Of a DNA stretch of 64,000 nucleotides, positions 1 through 7,407 are shown one piece after another; positions within the stretch are counted from its first letter, which is position 1; each line of letters starts with the position of its first letter. This stretch comes from Deinococcus actinosclerus (GTDB lineage: Bacteria; Deinococcota; Deinococci; Deinococcales; Deinococcaceae). Made by a program: the position numbers and the translations under genes. The stretch is from the NCBI RefSeq assembly GCF_001507665.1, contig NZ_CP013910.1, forward strand, positions 805,501 to 869,500, in the 5' to 3' direction. A model generated the notes under the pieces. The model saw only the letters and a list, made by a program, of their open reading frames with translations, searched no databases and was not told the DNA's origin.

Positions 1-114
1 CTGCACGTCCTCCAGCGACCGGAACAGTCCATACACCCGGCCCCGGCTGAGCATCGTGAAATGCATCGTGCCCGCCCGCGCCGCCCGACCTCGACCCTGC
101 ACGCCTCTGGTCAT
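1..114 (-). CDS. N-terminus of an unidentified protein, cut by the window edge
   Basis: Only the first 38 codons lie in the window; the rest is beyond base 1. The ATG at 114 was chosen because an AGGTGA Shine-Dalgarno lies 5 nt upstream of it. A second in-frame ATG lies at 66 and a third at 54, and homologues may start at either. The visible part ends in a run reading GLFRSLEDVQ, reminiscent of small Deinococcus stress-type proteins, but this is too little to assign a function. Identity is unknown. Confidence 0.45.
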   Translation of the reverse strand, partial: MTRGVQGRGRAARAGTMHFTMLSRGRVYGLFRSLEDVQ

Positions 115-283
115 GCCCATCACCTCACGACTGCCGCTGCCCACCCGGGCAACACCACGTTCCGGCGACCACCCACCGCGCCAACCGTCAGTTCAGGCCC
201 CCACCGTACGCCGCCCCAGGCACAGAAACTATGCCCGCGCACACCGACACGCGGCCGTCCGGGAACGGCGATAGGATGCGCGG

Positions 284-415
284 ATGCTGAACCTGCTGGC
301 CGCCGCTGTTCTGGTGCCGTTCGGCGCGCGTGGTGAAGTGACCCTGCCCGCCCAGGGAGACCGGGAAGCGGACTGCTTCAGGCCGAGTGCGGGAAGCGGC
401 GTTCAGGTGCCGTGA
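284..415 (+). CDS. candidate small leaderless ORF, possibly a gene remnant
   Basis: The 340 bases between the two flanking minus-strand genes hold no long ORF. The only suggestive signal is a TAGGAT hexamer at 274-279, about 4 nt before an ATG at 284. That ATG opens a 43-codon frame whose first dozen residues (MLNLLAAAVLVPF) look like the hydrophobic core of a signal peptide. The frame then loses any recognisable character. It could be a small secreted peptide, the decayed 5' end of an exported protein gene, or chance. No Shine-Dalgarno is present. The rest of the interval shows nothing I can support. Confidence 0.2.
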   Translation: MLNLLAAAVLVPFGARGEVTLPAQGDREADCFRPSAGSGVQVP

Positions 416-454
416 TTCCCTCAATGCACCTGAACACCGCGATGAAGCCTGCTG

Positions 455-916
455 TTACGCGCTCAGGCCCTTGCTGCCGTGCAGGGTGCGCTCCACCGTC
501 TCGGTGACCTCACGCTCGAAGCGGCGCAGGTGCTCACGCAGCCGGTCGAGTTCCGCCACGCCCAGATCCGCCAGCCACAGCACGCTGCGCCCCAGCACCG
601 CGAACGTCAGCGGCGCGTCCTCGTCGGCGTCCTCGTCCGGATCGACCGGATCGAGGTTCAGCGCGCCGTAGTCCAGGCCCTGATTCATCAGGTTCATGCC
701 CATCAGGATGTCCGGCAGGCTGTCCTCCTCGACGTACAGGTCCAGGTCCAGGTGCAGGCGCACGATCACGCCGCCCTGCGGATCGGCCTCGGCGAACATC
801 GCCACGCGCGTCTCACCGTCCTGGATCAGCGCGCCGTCCTCGACCGCCTCGACAGTCAGGCCGCTCTGTTGCAGCGCCGCCATGATGCGCTGCAGTTCCG
901 ACTGGGATGCTGTCAT
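455..916 (-). CDS. YbjN-like / type III secretion chaperone-fold protein
   Basis: This 153-residue cytosolic protein has an N-terminal alpha-beta pattern (helix, then strands GALIQDG, RVAMFAE, VIVRLHLDL), an acidic middle (DPVDPDEDADED) and a C-terminal amphipathic helix. That layout resembles the YbjN / type III secretion chaperone-like fold, which has no known enzymatic activity. The assignment is by overall pattern only. The start is well supported: a TATACT hexamer at 924-929 ends 7 nt before the ATG and there is no Shine-Dalgarno, so the mRNA is probably leaderless. It stands alone, with 135 bases to the next minus-strand gene. Confidence 0.6.
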   Translation of the reverse strand: MTASQSELQRIMAALQQSGLTVEAVEDGALIQDGETRVAMFAEADPQGGVIVRLHLDLDLYVEEDSLPDILMGMNLMNQGLDYGALNLDPVDPDEDADEDAPLTFAVLGRSVLWLADLGVAELDRLREHLRRFEREVTETVERTLHGSKGLSA

Positions 917-1051
917 GCGCCGGAGTATAGAGCCCGGGCACGCCCGGGACGGTCACGGGGTCCACGGTCCGTGGGAGGCAATGGTTGATGGTTGAAGGTA
1001 GCAGGAGGGGGAGAGATCCATCACCTGTCAATCATCGACCTGAAGCCCTCC

Positions 1052-2044
1052 TCAGGCGTGGTACAGCCACACCTCGCGCGCCTCGTTCCAGGTGCGGTAC
1101 AGCTGCCCCAGCAGGCGCAGGTGCTCGACGTGGGCCAGGGTCTCGGCCAGCGCGAAGCGCCGCCCCGAGATGTTCAGGTCACGCGGGAACATCGCCAGGG
1201 ACAGCTCGTACGCGCTGCGGGGCTCACGGGCCGCCTCGGCCTTCATGAAGTCCAGCCGCTCGTGGTGATGGTCGCGCAGTTCGCGCGCGCGGGCCTGCAC
1301 GCCGGTCATGACCGGCCCGTGGTGCCCCACCACCGCCCGCGCCGGGTTCAGCGCCTCCAGTTTGCCCAGCGTCTGGAGGTAGTCGCCCAGCGGGTCGGGG
1401 CGGGTGTACGCGTACAGGCCCACGTTCGGGCTGATGCGCGGCAGGATCGCGTCCCCGGCGATCAGGGTCCCCTCGGCTTCATTCCAGAGGCCCAGGTGGC
1501 CGTCCGCGTGCCCGGGCAGCCACAGCACCTCCCACGGCTGCCCCGACAGCTCCACGTGCTGCCCCTCGCGCAGCGGCTGCACGCGCGACGCCGGATGGAC
1601 CCGCTCGCGGCCCCGGCGGTTGTCGGCCCCCATGCCCTCCAGCGACTCGGGCGGCAGGCCGTGATCGCGCATGTGCTTCAGGTGCCCGGGCAGCCACTCC
1701 TCCCACAGGTGCCAGTAGCGCTCGCCCCGCCCGATCTCCACGTCCAGCATCTGCACCTGCGCGCCGCTGCGTTCCTCCACCACGCCCGCCAGCCCGTAGT
1801 GATCGGGGTGGTGGTGCGTGATGATCAGGCGGTCCACGTCCGGCCAGTGCAGCCCCAGCGCCGCCAGCCCCGCCTCCAGCGCCGCGCGGGCCTCGGGCGT
1901 GTCGAGCGCGCAGTCGATCATGGTGACCGGGCCCCCCGCCGGGCGGTCCAGCAGCACCGTCACGTACTTCATCGGGTACGGAATCGGCACCTGAAGGGCG
2001 TGCAGGGAGCCCAGCACGGGCGTGAGCAGCGGCGCGTCGGTCAT
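1052..2044 (-). CDS. MBL-fold metallo-hydrolase (LACTB2-like)
   Basis: A 330-residue metallo-beta-lactamase-fold hydrolase. The metal-binding signature HHHPDHYG lies at about residues 77-84. A second histidine lies in LPGHADGHLG (about 178), an aspartate in LIAGDAIL (about 197) and a final histidine in VVGHHGP (about 243), so the di-metal site looks complete. Length and a C-terminal helical region match the LACTB2/RNase-Z-related subgroup, whose members act on diverse esters, thioesters or RNA; the substrate cannot be told from sequence. A TACGCT hexamer (2051-2056 on the plus strand) lies 6 nt before the ATG, indicating a leaderless transcript. Confidence 0.8.
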   Translation of the reverse strand: MTDAPLLTPVLGSLHALQVPIPYPMKYVTVLLDRPAGGPVTMIDCALDTPEARAALEAGLAALGLHWPDVDRLIITHHHPDHYGLAGVVEERSGAQVQMLDVEIGRGERYWHLWEEWLPGHLKHMRDHGLPPESLEGMGADNRRGRERVHPASRVQPLREGQHVELSGQPWEVLWLPGHADGHLGLWNEAEGTLIAGDAILPRISPNVGLYAYTRPDPLGDYLQTLGKLEALNPARAVVGHHGPVMTGVQARARELRDHHHERLDFMKAEAAREPRSAYELSLAMFPRDLNISGRRFALAETLAHVEHLRLLGQLYRTWNEAREVWLYHA

Positions 2045-2097
2045 GCCGCGAGCGTATCACCGCGTCCCCGGGCGGCCAGACACCGTGCCGGGAACAC

Positions 2098-2134
2098 GGC
2101 GGCGGGGGAGGCCGGTGTGGCTTCCCCCGCCGCC
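2098..2134. terminator. strong hairpin downstream of the PEGA lipoprotein gene
   Basis: A perfect 12-bp stem (2098-2109 with 2123-2134) encloses a 13-nt loop. It lies 11 bases past the lipoprotein stop codon on the minus strand. There is no clear T-run, as is common for Deinococcus hairpin terminators. Confidence 0.6.
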
Positions 2135-2144
2135 CCGCTGGGTG

Positions 2145-3080
2145 TCAGGGCAGCGTGCAGCTGTACGCCCCGCCGCGCACCGCGCAGATCACCGGCGTCA
2201 CCTTGTCGGCCGTGACCCGCACGAGCAGGTTCTGCGCGGCCAGCGCCCGGTCGCGCGGCACCACGTTCAGGGCGACCACGCCGGGCCGCAGCGGCAGGTC
2301 CAGCCCCAGGCCGGGCTGCACCATCCCGGCCCGCTGCCGCTCGATGAACAGGTCGGCCAGGACGTCGCTGCGGACTGTCAGGGTGCCGGTCACCGGGCGC
2401 AGGGTGACGTCCACGCGGCTGACCGCGTCACCCACGACATTCACCTGCTGCGTCACGGCCTTGAAGCCGTCACGCGAGACCTCCACCGACAGGCGACCCT
2501 CCGGCAGGTCCGGCACGGTCAGGGGGGTCACGCCCACCCGCACGCCGTTCACGCGCACCGTCGCCCCCGCCAGATTCGACCGGACGTCCAGCGTCCCGAA
2601 GCGCACCACGCGGTACACCGTCGTGCCCACCGTGTAGGCCCCGGCCGGCAGGGCGCGCGCCGCACCCTCGACCGCCCGCGACACGTCCGGGACGCTGCGC
2701 GCACCCGCCGCCGCGTCCAGCGGCATGGGCGCGAGGCTGGCCACCGTGAACACCTGCGTGAACCCCTGCGTGACGGGCAGCGGGGTCGAGACCACCTCGC
2801 CCGGCCGGGTCTGCACGGTGGGCAGCACCAGCGCCCCACCCTGCGCCGGCAGCACGACCGACGTCACGAACGCCGCCCGGTCCGTGCTGACCCGCAGGCT
2901 CCCGGGCCCCGGCGCGCGGTACAGCGCGTCCTCGCCGGTCACGGTCTCCACGGCCCGCGTGCCCGGCGTCACCGTCAGGCGAAGCTGCGCCCCGGGCTGC
3001 GCCCGGAGCGGCGCCGGCACACACCCACTGAGCAGGCCCGCCAGCGCCAGGCCCGCTGCCCCCATCACACCACGTTTCAT
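2145..3080 (-). CDS. PEGA-domain lipoprotein
   Basis: A 311-residue exported lipoprotein. The start at 3080 gives MKRG followed by a short hydrophobic stretch and the lipobox LLSGC, so the mature protein would be lipid-anchored at the cysteine near residue 20. A longer upstream reading is unlikely: TACCCT (3087-3092, complement) ends 6 nt before this ATG, so the mRNA is leaderless. The middle contains a PEGA-type beta domain (about residues 165-225: LDVRSNLAGATVRVNGVRVG, with a PEGRLSVEV run), a fold common in bacterial surface proteins and kinase ectodomains. The N-terminal half resembles the DUF4384-type segment often paired with PEGA, but I am not certain. Role: probable envelope or surface structure. 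Confidence 0.7.
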   Translation of the reverse strand: MKRGVMGAAGLALAGLLSGCVPAPLRAQPGAQLRLTVTPGTRAVETVTGEDALYRAPGPGSLRVSTDRAAFVTSVVLPAQGGALVLPTVQTRPGEVVSTPLPVTQGFTQVFTVASLAPMPLDAAAGARSVPDVSRAVEGAARALPAGAYTVGTTVYRVVRFGTLDVRSNLAGATVRVNGVRVGVTPLTVPDLPEGRLSVEVSRDGFKAVTQQVNVVGDAVSRVDVTLRPVTGTLTVRSDVLADLFIERQRAGMVQPGLGLDLPLRPGVVALNVVPRDRALAAQNLLVRVTADKVTPVICAVRGGAYSCTLP

Positions 3081-3123
3081 AAGATCAGGGTAAGGCACGC
3101 GGGTGACCCGCACCTGACGGTCC

Positions 3124-3612
3124 TTACACTCCGCTGTGCGGGGTGGGGGCCCCCGGCGTGCGCCGCTCCAGTTCCGCCAGCGCGCCGCTGACGTGCGTCA
3201 GGGGATTGCCGCTGCGGTGCACCCAGGCGACCGTGCCGTCCGGGTCGATCAGGACGGTCACGCGCGACGCCATGTTCAGCAGGCCGCCCAGCGTGCCGAT
3301 CACGCCGTACGCGCGGCACAGGCTGCGGTCGCCGTCGGGCAGGAGCGGGTAGCTCAGGCCGCAGCGGTCACGGAAGGACGCCTGCCGGGCCTCGGTGTCG
3401 GTGCTCACGCCGATCACCTGCGCGCCCAGCCGCTCGAACTCCGGCAGGGCCGCCTCGAAGCGCTGCGCCTCGACGCTGCACCCGGCGCTGTTCGCGCGGG
3501 GGTAGAAGTACAGCACCACCCAGCGGCCCCGCAGCCCGGCGAGGCTGACCGTGCGGCCGTCGTCGCTGCGGCGCGTGAAGTCGGGGGCGGCCTGTCCGGG
3601 CGTGACGCTCAT
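3124..3612 (-). CDS. thioredoxin-dependent peroxiredoxin, Bcp/PrxQ family
   Basis: This 162-residue protein reduces hydrogen peroxide and organic peroxides through a peroxidatic cysteine. The PrxQ active-site region reads YPRANSAGCSVEAQ (about residues 37-50), where the family usually has YPxxxTPGCTxEAC. The peroxidatic Cys is present, but the resolving Cys five residues later is replaced by Gln. Other cysteines (in DRCGL and SLCRAYGV) could resolve, as in PrxQ enzymes whose second Cys is in helix 3. The start has TAGAAT 7 nt upstream with no Shine-Dalgarno. It is divergent from tilS-tadA across a 38-bp gap. It would fit the oxidative-stress defence of a radiation-tolerant genus. Confidence 0.88.
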   Translation of the reverse strand: MSVTPGQAAPDFTRRSDDGRTVSLAGLRGRWVVLYFYPRANSAGCSVEAQRFEAALPEFERLGAQVIGVSTDTEARQASFRDRCGLSYPLLPDGDRSLCRAYGVIGTLGGLLNMASRVTVLIDPDGTVAWVHRSGNPLTHVSGALAELERRTPGAPTPHSGV

Positions 3613-3650
3613 GGGCCCGATTCTACGGGCCGGACCCCTAGAATGCGCCC
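3613..3650. promoter_or_regulatory. back-to-back leaderless promoters in a 38-bp divergent gap
   Basis: The gap contains TAGAAT on the plus strand (3639-3644), 6 nt before the GTG of tilS-tadA. It also contains TAGAAT on the minus strand (3620-3625, complement), 7 nt before the ATG of the peroxiredoxin gene. The two hexamers form an inverted repeat, and each gene's -35 region must lie inside the other gene. No 5' UTR is possible for either gene if these are the -10 elements. Confidence 0.7.
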
Positions 3651-5249
3651 GTGCCCGATCCCACCGAGTCCCTGTGGCGACCCCTGCGCGAGTACGCGGG
3701 CGAGGTCGTGGTGGTCGGGGTGTCCGGCGGGGCCGACAGCGTGGCGCTGCTGCTGGCGCTGGCGCAGGTGGGCGCGCGGCCCGTGGCGGCGCACCTGGAT
3801 CACGCGCTGCGGCCCGACTCCGGGGAGGACGCCGCGTGGGTGCAGGCGCTGGCCGCGCGGCTGGACGTGCCCTTCGCCGCCGCGCGGGTGGACGTGGGCG
3901 CGGTGGCCGCCCGGCGCGGCTGGAATACCGAGGACGCCGCCCGCCGCCTGCGGTACGACTTCCTGGCCCGCACCGCCAAGGCGCGCGGCGCGCGGGCCAT
4001 CCTGACCGCCCACACCCGCCGCGATCAGGCCGAGACCGTCCTGACGGCCCTGCTGCGCGGCGAGGCGACGCTGCGCGGCATACCCGCCGCGCGCGGGCGG
4101 GTGCGGCGGCCCTGGCTGGACGTGCCCCGCGCGGAGCTGGAGGCGTTCCTGCGCTCGCAGGGGCAGGACTGGCGCGAGGATCCCAGCAACCTGGACACCA
4201 CCTACACCCGCGCGTGGCTGCGGCGCGAGGTCATGCCGGTCCTGACCGCCCGCTACCCCGCGCTGGAGGCCACCCTGGCCCGCGTGGCCCGCCACCAGGC
4301 GCAGGACGAGGGCGCCCTGAGCGCCCAGGCGGGGCGGATCACCGCGCACGTCCCGCTGCGCGCCGTGCCGAGCGCCGTGCTGCGCCGCTGGCTGCGCGCC
4401 CGCCTGATGGACGCCGGGCTGGACGTGCACGCCACGCACCTCGACACCCTGGCCGACGCCCTTCAGGTGGGCGGCACCACCCACCTCGACCTGCCCGGCA
4501 CGCACCCCGTCACCGTCACCGGGGGGCAGCTGCACCTGACCCCACAGGCGTACCCGGCACCCGCCTTCCCGGTCCCCGACGGCTGGACGCCCCGCACCCG
4601 GCAGCCCGGTGACCGCATCCGGCTGCCCGGCGGCACCCGCAAACTCAGTGACGTCCTCACCGACCGGCACGTGCCCCGCGCCGACCGCGACCGCGTGCCG
4701 CTGCTGGTCAGTGACGCGGGCGTGCAGTGGATCGGCCTCCAGCCGCCCATCTGGGCGACCGGCGCGCGCGAGCACGCCGCCCAGCCCCCCGAGCCCCTGC
4801 ACGCCGCGATGGGCGAGGCGCTGGCGCAGGCCCGGCTGGCTGCCGACGCGCAGGAAGTCCCGGTCGGCGCCGTTGTCCTCGGCCCGGACGGTCAGGTGGT
4901 CGGGCGGGGCCGCAATACCAGCCGCGAGCACGGCGACATGACCCGCCACGCCGAACTGACCGCCCTGCGCGAGGCCGCCCGCACCCTGGGCACGCCCTAC
5001 CTGACGGGCTGCACGCTGGTCGTCACGCTCGAACCCTGCCCCATGTGCCTCGGCGCGGCCCTCGAAGCGCGCATCGGGCACGTCGCGTACGGGGCGGCCA
5101 ATCCCAAGGCGGGCGCGCTGGGCGGCGTCACCGACCTCCTCGCCGCGCACTGGGGCCACGCGCCCACCGTCACGCCCGGCGTCCGCGCCCGCGAGGCCGC
5201 CCGCCTCCTGACCGACGTGTTCGGCCAGCTGCGCGCCGCCCGACCCTGA
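3651..5249 (+). CDS. tilS-tadA: tRNA(Ile)-lysidine synthase / tRNA adenosine deaminase fusion
   Basis: This 532-residue protein joins two anticodon-editing enzymes. The N-terminal TilS part has the ATP-PPase loop SGGADS (residues 25-30), a HLDHALR motif, and the substrate-binding C-terminal region (about 300-365: QPGDRIRLPGGTRKLSDVL). TilS adds lysine to C34 of tRNA-Ile2 (CAU), changing AUG reading to AUA. From about residue 385 a complete TadA deaminase follows, with HAE near 435 and PCPMC near 462 supplying zinc ligands and the catalytic Glu; it converts A34 to inosine in tRNA-Arg (ACG). No stop or linker break separates them. The GTG start is set by TAGAAT 6 nt upstream. Confidence 0.93.
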   Translation: MPDPTESLWRPLREYAGEVVVVGVSGGADSVALLLALAQVGARPVAAHLDHALRPDSGEDAAWVQALAARLDVPFAAARVDVGAVAARRGWNTEDAARRLRYDFLARTAKARGARAILTAHTRRDQAETVLTALLRGEATLRGIPAARGRVRRPWLDVPRAELEAFLRSQGQDWREDPSNLDTTYTRAWLRREVMPVLTARYPALEATLARVARHQAQDEGALSAQAGRITAHVPLRAVPSAVLRRWLRARLMDAGLDVHATHLDTLADALQVGGTTHLDLPGTHPVTVTGGQLHLTPQAYPAPAFPVPDGWTPRTRQPGDRIRLPGGTRKLSDVLTDRHVPRADRDRVPLLVSDAGVQWIGLQPPIWATGAREHAAQPPEPLHAAMGEALAQARLAADAQEVPVGAVVLGPDGQVVGRGRNTSREHGDMTRHAELTALREAARTLGTPYLTGCTLVVTLEPCPMCLGAALEARIGHVAYGAANPKAGALGGVTDLLAAHWGHAPTVTPGVRAREAARLLTDVFGQLRAARP

Positions 5250-5310
5250 CGCCTGCCGCCTCAGCGCGGCCAGGGCCGCCCGCCGCGTCCGCAACGGCCC
5301 CGACTGACGA

Positions 5311-6138
5311 TCAGCTGCTACACCCACCGCCGCAGCTGGATCCGCAACTCGACCCGCCGCCACTGTCCCCGCAGCTGCCGTCACTGCTGCCGGATGAGCC
5401 GCCGTCCGGCGTGCAGGTGAAAGATGAGGACGTGTCGGAGGTCAGGTACATTGGCGACGAGAACCAGGTGTCTGAACCTCCACCCTCGCGCCGCGCAGTG
5501 GTCCTGGGCAATCCGGACACCCAGCTCAGGAACAGCGCCATCAGCCCGGTCCCCAGGGCCACGAGCACCGCGTAGTGACTCCAGGCGAAGGTCAGCCCCG
5601 CGATCACGGCCACGACCAGCGCCAGCCACAGGCCCGAGCGGCGCGCGCTGCCCTGCACGTGCCCGCGCGGCCCCCGCTGCGGGCGCGGCGAGCGGCGCGG
5701 GTCCGGCCAGATGTCCGCCGGGGGCCGTTCCCCGAAGGTGCGGGCGTAGGCGTCCAGCGTCGCCTCGTACTGCGCGCGGAAGCGGGCCGGGTCGCCCGGC
5801 TGGCCACCCCCGGGTTCGTGATGCAGCGGCGCAGGGAGCAGCGGCGTCAGGCGCTCCCAATAGTCGCGTGTGAACAGCAGGTGCAGGTGCCAGACCTCGT
5901 CCACCACCGCAGGCGGCGTGACCGGGGCGCCCAGGGTGGACAGCAGCAGGAACCGGCGGTACTCCTGCGCGGCGCGCTGCGTGAAGGCGGGCGTCCAGCG
6001 CTGCTCGCGGCCTAGGCGGGCCAGCAGGCCGCCTGGCAGGGCGTACGCGCGCAGCTCATCCCACAGCGGGGGCAGCGTCGGCAGGACCGGGAGGTGCGGG
6101 GTGACACTCGGCTGACCGCTCGTTCGTTCGTGGCTCAT
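5311..6138 (-). CDS. GRDP-like membrane protein with Cys/Gly/Ser-rich tail
   Basis: A 275-residue protein. Residues about 20-120 resemble the glycine-rich-domain-protein-like family (DUF1399 type), including VDEVWHLHLLFTRDYWERL; its VWH-H core recalls the VWHTH motif of that family. Two hydrophobic segments follow (LWLALVVAVIAGLTFAW and VLVALGTGLMALFLSWV). The protein ends in an unusual tail rich in Ser, Gly and Cys (SSCGSSCGGGC). The start at ATG 6138 is preceded by GGGAG 7-8 nt upstream; an upstream in-frame extension to 6207 lacks such a signal. The function is unknown; the family is widespread in plants and scattered in bacteria. It is convergent with tilS-tadA. Confidence 0.6.
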   Translation of the reverse strand: MSHERTSGQPSVTPHLPVLPTLPPLWDELRAYALPGGLLARLGREQRWTPAFTQRAAQEYRRFLLLSTLGAPVTPPAVVDEVWHLHLLFTRDYWERLTPLLPAPLHHEPGGGQPGDPARFRAQYEATLDAYARTFGERPPADIWPDPRRSPRPQRGPRGHVQGSARRSGLWLALVVAVIAGLTFAWSHYAVLVALGTGLMALFLSWVSGLPRTTARREGGGSDTWFSSPMYLTSDTSSSFTCTPDGGSSGSSDGSCGDSGGGSSCGSSCGGGCSS

Positions 6139-6228
6139 GGCCCACTCCCTGACGGGACACGGCTTGCCGGTCGGCCTGGACGGCCTCCACGCTGGTGATC
6201 CCGTCAAGGTCAGGGTGCGCGGGCCGTG

Positions 6229-7338
6229 TCAGGCGACGGTCAGCCCACCGGCCGGCCCGGCCCCCGAGGTCGCCTGCGTGTACGCCTCGCGCACCGCCGC
6301 CACGAGCTGATCGCCGCTCAGGACGCCGCGCATGTCCAGCATGCTGACAATCTCATGCGGGTCCAGCAGCGGATTGGCGCAGGCCCGCAGCAGCGCGTAA
6401 TGCACCACGCTCGTCCCCGGCCGCGCGCCGCCCGCCGGGGTCCACGCCTCGCGCAGGCGCGGCAGCAGCAGCGACGCGAAACGCACCACCTCCGCCTCAT
6501 GCCGCCGCAGCTCCTTCTGCAGGGCCCCCACCGAGTGCACCCCCACGTAATGCAGCAGGCTCGCCAGCCGCTGCGCCCGCTCCGGGTCGGGCCAGTCGGT
6601 GAGCAGCAGCACGTTCAGCGCCCCCGCCACCTGCTGATCCAGATCCCGCACCGGCGGCACGTCCAGCAGGTGACGCATGCTGGGCGCGTCGATGAACACC
6701 GCGTCCGGCGCGTCCTGCACCCGCTCAGGCAGCGTCGCCGTGTACTGCTGCGACAGGCGGTGCAGGGTCATGAATTCCTCGTCCGCCATCTCCAGCAGGC
6801 CCGCCAGCCGGTAGAAGCGGCGCTGCACCTCCCGCGGGATCGCCTCGCGGTTCTTGTACCCCAGGTCATGCTCGATCTCCGCCCAGGCATGCTGGAGGAT
6901 CGAGCGGATCTGCACCTCGAACTTCAGGCCCGCGAACGCCGCCAGATCCGGCGAGTCCGGCGTGACCTGCACCACGTAGTGCACGCCCATGTACCCGAAG
7001 CGGTCCGGGTCGTGCATCTTGCTCTTGTCGATCGAGTTCTCCCAGTCGATCGCGTGATGCTCCTCCAGCAGGCGCGACACCACGCTCACGTCCGACTCGA
7101 AGTACGTGATCACGCGCACCGCCACCAGATCCGTCACGTCCGACAGGGCCCCGTAGCGGCCCGGCTTGCGGCGCAGCTTGTCTTCCAGACTCGCGCGTTT
7201 CTTCACGCGGCCCGTCACGTGATGGATGTTCAGGCCCGCCCCGCCGATGAGCTGCAGCGTGTGCGCCACCGCCGCGTCCCTCAAGCCCTCGAAGGTCTCG
7301 CACCCGTCCTCGTACGCCTGGAGTAGCTGACCTGTCAT
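6229..7338 (-). CDS. RelA/SpoT-domain (p)ppGpp synthetase-like protein
   Basis: A 369-residue protein whose N-terminal half is a RelA/SpoT nucleotidyltransferase domain: [25 protein letters not shown], and the hallmark [20 protein letters not shown] (about residues 167-186). Such domains make (p)ppGpp from GTP/GDP and ATP. There is no HD hydrolase, TGS or ACT domain, so it belongs with stand-alone alarmone synthetases rather than long Rel enzymes. The usual GYRSxHY motif reads GYMGVHY, so activity should not be assumed. The C-terminal 170 residues are helical, with repeats of hydrophobic leucines, and unassigned. TAAGCT lies 8 nt before the ATG, which suggests a leaderless transcript. It is divergent from the amidase gene. 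Confidence 0.75.
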   Translation of the reverse strand: MTGQLLQAYEDGCETFEGLRDAAVAHTLQLIGGAGLNIHHVTGRVKKRASLEDKLRRKPGRYGALSDVTDLVAVRVITYFESDVSVVSRLLEEHHAIDWENSIDKSKMHDPDRFGYMGVHYVVQVTPDSPDLAAFAGLKFEVQIRSILQHAWAEIEHDLGYKNREAIPREVQRRFYRLAGLLEMADEEFMTLHRLSQQYTATLPERVQDAPDAVFIDAPSMRHLLDVPPVRDLDQQVAGALNVLLLTDWPDPERAQRLASLLHYVGVHSVGALQKELRRHEAEVVRFASLLLPRLREAWTPAGGARPGTSVVHYALLRACANPLLDPHEIVSMLDMRGVLSGDQLVAAVREAYTQATSGAGPAGGLTVA

Positions 7339-7407
7339 GTGCCCACAGCTTAAGCCCGCCCGCCGCCGCACCCCCACGCACCTCCACACCCGGAGGGTAG
7401 GAGGACC

